Notes under the pieces: model-generated
Seen by the model: only the letters and a program-made list of their open reading frames with translations
Database searches by the model: none
What the model was told of the DNA's origin: nothing
Position numbers and translations under genes: made by a program
Shown: in pieces, positions 56,360 through 64,000 of the stretch
Layout of the letters: every line of letters begins with the position of its first letter
How positions within the stretch are numbered: the first letter of the stretch is position 1
NCBI GenBank assembly: GCA_964035575.1
Contig: OZ037898.1
Location: 1 to 64,000 of the forward strand
DNA length: 64,000 nucleotides
Direction of reading: 5' to 3'
Origin: Rhynchopus sp. YZ270_cl-10
Taxonomy: Eukaryota > Euglenozoa > Diplonemea > Diplonemida > Diplonemidae

Positions 56360-57172
56360 GCGGGTGTGGCGGGTCTGCGGGTCTGCGGGTCTGCGGGTCT
56401 GCGGGTGTGGTGTGTGTGGGTGTGGCGGGTCTGCGGGTCTGCGGGTCGGCGGGTCTGCGGGTGTGGTGTGTGTGGGTGTGGCGGGTCTGCGGGTCTGCGG
56501 GTCTGCGGGTCTGCGGGTGTGGTGTGTGTGGGTGTGGCGGGTCTGCGGGTCTGCGGGTCGGCGGGTCTGCGGGTGTGGTGTGTGTGGGTGTGGCGGGTCT
56601 GCGGGTCTGCGGGTCTGCGGGTCTGCGGGTGTGGTGTGTGTGGGTGTGGCGGGTCTGCGGGTCTGCGGGTCTGCGGGTCTGCGGGTCTGCGGGTGTGGTG
56701 TGTGTGGGTGTGGCGGGTCTGCGGGTCTGCGGGTCGGCGGGTCTGCGGGTCTGCGGGTGTGGTGTGTGTGGGTGTGGCGGGTCTGCGGGTCTGCGGGTCT
56801 GCGGGTCTGCGGGTCTGCGGGTCTGCGGGTGTGGTGTGTGTGGGTGTGGCGGGTCTGCGGGTCTGCGGGTCGGCGGGTCTGCGGGTGTGGTGTGTGTGGG
56901 TGTGGCGGGTCTGCGGGTCTGCGGGTCTGCGGGTCTGCGGGTCTGCGGGTGTGGTGTGTGTGGGTGTGGCGGGTCTGCGGGTCTGCGGGTCGGCGGGTCT
57001 GCGGGTGTGGTGTGTGTGGGTGTGGCGGGTCTGCGGGTCTGCGGGTCTGCGGGTCTGCGGGTCTGCGGGTCTGCGGGTCTGCGGGTGTGGTGTGTGTGGG
57101 TGTGGCGGGTCTGCGGGTCTGCGGGTCTGCGGGTCTGCGGGTGTGGTGTGTGTGGGTGTGGCGGGTCTGTGG
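56360..57172 (+). repeat. (GCGGGTCT)n array with periodic GT-rich spacer
   Basis: As at 43.2-44.5 kb but with shorter octamer runs: three to seven octamers (some GCGGGTCG), then the 24-bp GT-rich spacer, about 14 times. Confidence 0.95.
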
Positions 57173-57195
57173 CGGGTTTGCGGGTTTGCGGGTTT

Positions 57196-60100
57196 GTGGC
57201 AAATGATGGCAAATGATGGCAAATGATGGCAAATCATGGCAAATTATGGCAAATGATGGCAAATGATGGCAAATGATGCCAATGATGGCAAATCATGGCA
57301 AATGATGCCAAATCATGGCAAATCATGGCAAATCATGGCAAATGATGGCAAATCATGGCAAATGATGGCAAATGATGGCAAATGATGGCAAATGATGGCA
57401 AATCATGGCAAATCTTGGCAAATGATGGCAAATGATGGCAAATGATGGCAAATGATGGCAAATGATGGCAAATGATGGCAAATGATGGCAAATCATGGCA
57501 AATCATGGCAAATCATGGCAAATTATGGCAAATGATGGCAAATGATGGCAAATCATGGCAAATCATGGCAAATGATGGCAAATGATGGCAAATGATGGCA
57601 AATCATGGCAAATCATGGCAAATCATGGCAAATTATGGCAAATGATGGCAAATCATGGCAAATGATGGCAAATCATGGTAAATCCCAAGTTAGCCATAAA
57701 ACTGATATCCAAAAAAAATTTACAATGTTCGGAAATTTCGAACAGTATTTATGTGGGGTGGTTTTTGGGCCCAAAATATCAACACAGTGTCTCCACTGGG
57801 GAAATTGCGTCAATTTAAGTGGGATAAGTGCTATGTGGCGAAAAAGATCGAAAATTTTGAAATTTGTTCACTACAGTGGGAAAATAGTGCAAATCATGGC
57901 AAAGCATGGCAAATCATGGCAAATCATGGCAAATGATGGCAAATGATGGCAAATGATGGCAAATCATGGCAAATTATGGCAAATGATGGCAAATGATGGC
58001 AAATGATGGCAAATGATGGCAAATGATGGCAAATGATGGCAAATGATGGCAAATCATGGCAAATCTTGGCAAATTATGGCAAATGATGGCAAATGATGGC
58101 AAATGATGGCAAATGATGGCAAATGATGGCAAATCATGGCAAATCATGGCAAATTATGGCAAATGATGGCAAATGATGGCAAATGATGGCAAATGATGGC
58201 AAATGATGGCAAATGATGGCAAATCATGGCAAATCATGGCAAATCATGGCAAATTATGGCAAATGATGGCAAATGATGGCAAATCATGGCAAATCATGGC
58301 AAATGATGGCAAATGATGGCAAATGATGGCAAATCATGGCAAATCATGGCAAATCATGGCAAATTATGGCAAATGATGGCAAATCATGGCAAATGATGGC
58401 AAATCATGGTAAATCCCAAGTTAGCCATAAAACTGATATCCAAAAAAAATTTACAATGTTCGGAAATTTTGAACAGTATTTATGTGGGGTGGTTTTTGGG
58501 CCCAAAATATCAACACAGTGTCTCCACTGGGGAAATTGCGTCAATTTAAGTGGGATAAGTGCTATGTGGCGAAAAAGATCGAAAATTTTGAAATTTGTTC
58601 ACTACAGTGGGAAAATAGTGCAAATCATGGCAAAGCATGACAAATCATGGCAAATCATGGCAAATGATGGCAAATGATGGCAAATGATGGCAAATCATGG
58701 CAAATTATGGCAAATGATGGCAAATGATGGCAAATGATGGCAAATGATGGCAAATGATGGCAAATCATGGCAAATCATGGCAAATCATGGCAAATTATGG
58801 CAAATGATGGCAAATGATGGCAAATGATGGCAAATCATGGCAAAACATGGCAAATGATGGCAAATCATGGCAAATCATGGCAAATGATGGCAAATGATGG
58901 CAAATGATGGCAAATGATGGCAAATCATGGCAAATTATGGCAAATGATGGCAAATGATGGCAAATGATGGCAAATCATGGCAAATTATGGCAAATGATGG
59001 CAAATGATGGCAAATGATGGCAAATGATGGCAAATCATGGCAAATCTTGGCAAATTATGGCAAATGATGGCAAATCATGGCAAAGCATGGCAAATCATGG
59101 CAAATCATGGCAAATGATGGCAAATGATGGCAAATGATGGCAAATGATGGCAAATCATGGCAAATTATGGCAAATGATGGCAAATGATGGCAAATGATGG
59201 CAAATCATGGCAAATTATGGCAAATGATGGCAAATGATGGCAAATGATGGCAAATCATGGCAAATCATGGCAAATTATGGCAAATGATGGCAAATGATGG
59301 CAAATGATGGCAAATCATGGCAAATTATGGCAAATGATGGCAAATGATGGCAAATGATGGCAAATCATGGCAAATCATGGCAAATTATGGCAAATGATGG
59401 CAAAACATGGCAAATGATGGCAAAACATGGCAAATGATGGCAAATCATGGCAAATCATGGCAAATCCTGGCAAATGATGGCAAGTGATGGCAAATCATGG
59501 CAAAACATGGCAAATGATGGCAAATCATGGCAAATCATGGCAAATCATGGCAAATCATGGTAAATCCCAAGTTAGCCATAAAACTGATATCCAAAAAAAA
59601 TTTACAATGTTCGGAAATTTTGAACAGTATTTATGTGGGGTGGTTTTTGGGCCCAAAATATCAACACAGTGTCTCCACTGGGGAAATTGCGTCAATTTAA
59701 GTGGGATAAGTGCTATGTGGCGAAAAAGATCGAAAATTTTGAAATTTGTTCACTACAGTGGGAAAATAGTGCAAATCATGGCAAATGATGGCAAATCATG
59801 GCAAATCATGGCAAATCCTGGCAAAACAATGCAAATGATGGCAAATGATGGCAAATCATGGCAAAACATGGCAAATGATGGCAAATCATGGCAAATCATG
59901 GCAAATCATGGCAAATCATGGCAAATCATGGCAAATCCTGGCAAAACAATGCAAATGATGGCAAATCCTGGCAAATGATGGCAAATGATGGCAAATCATG
60001 GCAAAACATGGCAAATGATGGCAAATCATGGCAAATCATGGCAAATCATGGTAAATCCCAAGTTAGCCATAAAACTGATATCCAAAAAATATTTACAATG

Positions 60101-60479
60101 TTCGGAAATTTTGAACAGTATTTATGTGGGGTGGTTTTTGGGCCCAAAATTTCAACACAGTGTCTCCACTGGGGAAATTGCGTCAATTTAAGTGGGATAA
60201 GTGCTATGTGGCGAAAAAAATCGAAAATTTTGAAATTTGTTCACTACAGTGGGAAAATAGTGCAAATCATGGCAAATCATGGCAAAGCATGGCAAATCAT
60301 GGCAAATCATGGCAAATCATGGCAAATTATGGCAAATGATGGCAAATCATGGCAAATGATGGGAAATCATGGCAAATGATGGCAAATCATGGCAAAGCAT
60401 GGCAAATGATGGCAAATCCTGGCAAATGATGGGAAATCATGGCAAATGATGGCAAATCCTGGCAAATGATGGGAAATCA
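57196..60479 (+). repeat. Decamer array with four 212-bp blocks
   Basis: GGCAAATSAT units entered through three GCGGGTTT units, with blocks at about 57678-57891, 58409-58622, 59560-59773 and 60051-60263. Blocks 1 and 2 sit in a local duplication of about 731 bp. Confidence 0.95.
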
Positions 60480-60941
60480 TTGACACTCCGTGACACTTTT
60501 CAGAACACTTCTGATACTGATGCCCCTGAAGTTGTAGAGACCTCAGTCGCTGGAGTGAATACGCTTCTACCCGATGTGAGCAGCTTGCAGGCTACTCACA
60601 AAAATATTCTTGGGGATCACATTGCAATGGTGGTGGTGATGGAGTACCAGAAGAGGGGTCTGCCTCATGCTAATGCAATTCTTTGGAACAACAACAGAAC
60701 ATCACCGAAGAATCCTTTAAATGTGGGTCACATCGTACAACTCCCTGGACCAGCACACCCAAACCTCTACAAAGCTTTCAGTCAGTATCTGATGAACAAC
60801 AGGTGGATGGTTCATTACAATCTTCTCCTGAAATATCGGCGCCACAGAAACAATGAGGAAGTGCGCGGGGTCCTTGTTGTTAAGTATTTGTTTAAATACT
60901 TATTCAAGGGTGAGCCTGTGACAGGTCTATTGATGCAATGA
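60480..60941 (+). pseudogene. Mini-Rep remnant, copy 2 (HAN)
   Basis: Translates to the same 153 residues as the copy at 46201, including GLPHANAILW in place of an HUH motif, intact KYLFKYLFKG and the TTG opening at the decamer-array edge. Only silent differences were noticed, so the two modules duplicated recently. Confidence 0.75.
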
Positions 60942-61653
60942 TTTGTGTGGTAGAGTTGTGAACATTAAGGATAAAATAAGAAAACAAATAAAAAATAGCG
61001 ATAAGTGGGGAGATGTCTTTGTGGGCTTGCGGGTTTGCGGGTTTTTTTGTCTCAGTTAATTTTTGTTTTTGCAAAGGAAATCTCTTGTGATGAAGAAAAC
61101 ATTATTTTTGGGGAGTTTGTTGTTAATTGCATAAAAAGAAAAGAAAAAAAGAAAAAGAAAAAGATAAAAGTTGAAGTGAAGTTACAATTACTGGCAGTAA
61201 AGCAAATAAAAAACTTCAACACCAAAACACAGTTCAAATGATCTAAGAAGTGTTTATTTTTCTATTTTAAATTGTTTTTTGTTTGGGTTTGTATTGGATA
61301 CTTCTTCCCAGCCGGAGAGAAATCTCTTGTGATGAAGAAAACATTGTTTTTGGGGAGTTTGTTGTTGATTGCATAAAAAAAAAGGGAAAAAAAGAAAAAG
61401 AGAAAAGGTGTATCTACATTTATCAGAGCAAACCCGCAAACAAAATAACATATGGGGTGTCACAGTTTTTGTTTTTTTTTATTCATTGTTTTTAGTGCCT
61501 GCTTCCGTCAGAGGTGTTTGTCAAAAATGAAATATGTCAACAAAAACAAAGAACACTTTAAATTTCATTTTTTACTACTAGTAAAGTAATTTTACGCTTC
61601 CAAAACACACACACTACCTCAGTCAATCATACACATATTCATACACAAAAAAA
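60942..61653 (+). other. Module flank related to Helitron B 3' end, copy 2
   Basis: As 46663-47376, with small indels; the CTTCCCAGCCGGAGAGAAAT motif lies near 61304. Confidence 0.65.
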
Positions 61654-62127
61654 ATGCCCAAAACCCAAAGGCAACAGCTGAAGCACGACATTGACACGTT
61701 TTTGGACCTTCCTGTCACAGCTGGCCCTATAGAGCTAGCCCTGCACAAGGCAGTGGTGGCTGTCCTCTACTGCGGAGGAATTAATGAATCCGTGTGTGCA
61801 ACACTGCAATCCACTGCAATGACAAGTGACGATTATGGTGCCACATTCGAGTACAAGATCGGCGGGAAGCAAAAAAGATTCTCAATTCCAGTGGGAACTC
61901 CGGCTTACGATGCCGTTCACAACTATGTGAGCGTGCGTACGGGGTTCAAAAGCCCCTACTTCTTCCTGGAATGTGACGCCACAAAATGCTTTCTGAGAGA
62001 CAGGAGGATGCCAGTGAAAGCAGTGCGCATGATCCTGCAAAGAATGGCTGTTACCGTAGGAACTAATCCTGCAGGGTACCGTCTAAGCGACCTCCGCATG
62101 ATGAGCATGACGCGCAGGCCGTACTAA
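61654..62127 (+). CDS. Tyrosine-recombinase-like protein, copy 2 (157 aa)
   Basis: Same protein as at 47377 with three substitutions in the first 138 residues and a different tail, GYRLSDLRMMSMTRRPY. The tail fits the expected next helix of a tyrosine recombinase (a box ending L-x-x-L-R) better than that of copy 1, so this may be the original form; no His or terminal Tyr nucleophile helix follows. Asn44 again takes the place of the first catalytic Arg. It could be a DNA-binding relic, a host-domesticated protein or a decaying gene; the assignment rests on pattern reading. Confidence 0.6.
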   Translation: MPKTQRQQLKHDIDTFLDLPVTAGPIELALHKAVVAVLYCGGINESVCATLQSTAMTSDDYGATFEYKIGGKQKRFSIPVGTPAYDAVHNYVSVRTGFKSPYFFLECDATKCFLRDRRMPVKAVRMILQRMAVTVGTNPAGYRLSDLRMMSMTRRPY

Positions 62128-62611
62128 ATATTTTTTTCTACCATGTCATCTCTCTCTTTAAATAAAAGAAATAGCAATACGTTTGTGGGGTGTGGGTTTC
62201 TAGGGTTTCGGGTTTTTTCGTAGTAGTAGTATTTTAAAGTGTCTTCAATATTTTGGTAGTAGTAGTATTTTAAATCGTCTTGAATTTTTTGGTAGTGGTA
62301 GTATGCAGGTATTTTAAAACATCTTCAATCCGAAAAAAAAGAGCAATAAAAACAAAACAAAAAAAAAGAGAAAAATGTCACAACAAAAACAAAGAAAAGA
62401 ATCTATATATTTTTTTCCTTTTTTACAAAACATTTTACCCCTCCCAAATGACACACATCACAACAGAGTAGTAACAATATGTTAGAGTAAAATGAAATGG
62501 AAAAGGTGAGACAGCATATTAGATAGTTGTAATCTAACATAATTACGCTTCAGGCACACCAGCCTGCTATCACACACACCAGCTAGATAACGATGGTTGC
62601 TCACTTCTCGT
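62128..62611 (+). other. Downstream spacer of module copy 2
   Basis: Same content as 47881-48323: three GGTAGTAGTAGTAT-type units, A/T-rich sequence, then the octamer seed GATGGTTGCTCACTTCTCGT. Confidence 0.6.
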
Positions 62612-64000
62612 GCGGGTTTACGGGTTTGCGGGTTTGCGGGTTTGCGGGTTTGCGGGTTTGCGGGTTTGCGGGTTTGCGGGTTTGCGGGTTTGCGGGTTTG
62701 CGGGTTTGCGGGTTTGCGGGTTTGCGGGTTTGCGGGTTTACGGGTTTGCGGGTTTGCGGGTTTGCGGGTTTGCGGGTTTGCGGGTTTGCGGGTTTGCGGG
62801 TTTGCGGGTTTGCGGGTTTGCGGGTTTGCGGGTTTGCGGGTTTGCGGGTTTGCGGGTTTGCGGGTTTGCGGGTTTGCGGGTTTGCTGGTTTGCGGGTTTG
62901 CGGGTTTACGGGTTTGCGGGTTTGCGGGTTTGCGGGTTTGCGGGTTTGCGGGTTTGCGGGTTTGCGGGTTTGCGGGTTTGCGGGTTTGCGGGTTTGCGGG
63001 TTTGCGGGTTTGCGGGTTTGCGGGTTTGCGGGTTTGCGGGTTTGCGGGTTTGCGGGTTTGCGGGTTTGCGGGTTTGCGGGTTTGCGGGTTTGCGGGTTTG
63101 CGGGTTTGCGGGTTTGCGGGTTTGCGGGTTTGCGGGTTTGCGGGTTTGCGGGTTTGCGGGTTTGCGGGTTTGCGGGTTTGCGGGTTTGCGGGTTTGCGGG
63201 TTTGCGGGTTTGCGGGTTTGCGGGTTTGCGGGTTTGCGGGTTTGCGGGTTTGCGGGTTTGCGGGTTTGCGGGTTTGCGGGTTTGCGGGTTTGCGGGTTTG
63301 CGGGTTTGCGGGTTTGCGGGTTTGCGGGTTTACGGGTTTGCGGGTTTGCGGGTTTGCGGGTTTGCGGGTTTGCGGGTTTGCGGGTTTACGGGTTTGCGGG
63401 TTTGCGGGTTTGCGGGTTTGCGGGTTTGCGGGTTTGCGGGTTTGCGGGTTTGCGGGTTTGCGGGTTTGCGGGTTTGCGGGTTTGCGGGTTTGCGGGTTTG
63501 CGGGTTTGCGGGTTTGCGGGTTTGCGGGTTTGCGGGTTTGCGGGTTTGCGGGTTTGCGGGTTTGCGGGTTTGCGGGTTTGCGGGTTTGCGGGTTTGCGGG
63601 TTTGCGGGTTTGCGGGTTTGCGGGTTTGCGGGTTTGCGGGTTTGCGGGTTTGCGGGTTTGCGGGTTTGCGGGTTTGCGGGTTTGCGGGTTTGCGGGTTTG
63701 CGGGTTTGCGGGTTTGCGGGTTTGCGGGTTTGCGGGTTTGCGGGTTTGCGGGTTTGCGGGTTTGCGGGTTTGCGGGTTTGCGGGTTTGCGGGTTTGCGGG
63801 TTTACGGGTTTACGGGTTTGCGGGTTTGCGGGTTTGCGGGTTTGCGGGTTTACGGGTTTGCGGGTTTGCGGGTTTGCGGGTTTGCGGGTTTGCGGGTTTG
63901 CGGGTTTGCGGGTTTGCGGGTTTGCGGGTTTGCGGGTTTTACGGGTTTGCGGGTTTGCGGGTTTGCGGGTTTGCGGGTTTGCGGGTTTGCGGGTTTGCGG
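62612..64000 (+). repeat. (GCGGGTTT)n array, at least 173 units, open at window end
   Basis: The longest octamer run, with scattered ACGGGTTT variants, one GCTGGTTT and one single-T insertion near 63940. It continues past the window, so true length and what follows are unknown. Confidence 0.97.

Noticed and set aside
45058-60379. Open frames reading MANDGKSWQ or ICHHLPSFA
   Set aside because: They are translations of the GGCAAATSAT decamer (30 bp = 10 codons) and its complement, with frames running into the 212-bp blocks.
62612-64000. Octamer array as a true chromosome end
   Set aside because: Similar arrays are internal at eight other places in the window, and the sequence simply stops at the window limit; telomere identity cannot be claimed.

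Overview
The window is nuclear DNA of a unicellular eukaryote, most likely a diplonemid (Euglenozoa). The strongest clue is a tandem pair of spliced-leader (SL) RNA genes on the minus strand (about 51541-51655 and 51869-51983). Each has a roughly 40-nt exon whose 3' part reads ACAGTTTCTGTACTTCATTG, followed by a GTATGG donor, a GC-rich 3' stem-loop and a T-run. As I recall it, this matches the diplonemid SL and shares its core with the kinetoplastid SL. The protein genes also fit: ARF, actin, an uncharacterised protein and a double-CCCH protein lie head-to-tail on one strand, each with a possible trans-splice AG shortly upstream. Conventional 45-77 bp introns with GTAT donors occur as well. 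TAA, TAG and TGA are all used as stops, so the code is standard.

Layout. 1-4.4 kb: satellite with a 631-bp higher-order unit. 4.7-10.6 kb: minus-strand host-type cluster (ARF, actin with one intron, unknown 409-aa protein, two-finger CCCH protein), with 9-bp minisatellite elements between genes. 11.3-20.6 kb: plus-strand Helitron A, with a coiled-coil/C2H2 companion gene, a 188-aa mini-Rep and a 2016-aa Rep-helicase-OTU protein. 20.7-22.1 kb: octamer array and old repeats. 22.3-31.4 kb: minus-strand Helitron B, with a four-exon Rep-helicase-OTU gene of about 2446 aa and its own companion zinc-finger gene. 31.6-43.2 kb: (GCGGGTTT)n arrays, four 379-bp repeats and three nearly identical 3121-bp repeats. 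43.2-64 kb: octamer and decamer arrays holding two near-identical modules (mini-Rep remnant plus a tyrosine-recombinase-like ORF), a 5'-truncated copy of Helitron A, and the SL RNA genes.

How it fits together. Two OTU-bearing Helitrons of different subfamilies each have a separate upstream gene with the same layout (acidic/proline-rich part, coiled coil, intron, basic stretch, C2H2 finger). Small Rep-only ORFs retain part of the B-type HUH domain and lack the helicase; their downstream flanks match the 3' flank of Helitron B, so they look like non-autonomous B derivatives. The octamer GCGGGTTT ends or borders almost every module, occurs as arrays of up to about 170 or more units, and also appears as one- to three-unit tracts in introns, untranslated regions and even inside the mini-Rep coding sequence.

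Limits: all identifications are from reading translated sequence. No database search, alignment program or folding program was run. Element termini and satellite boundaries are approximate.
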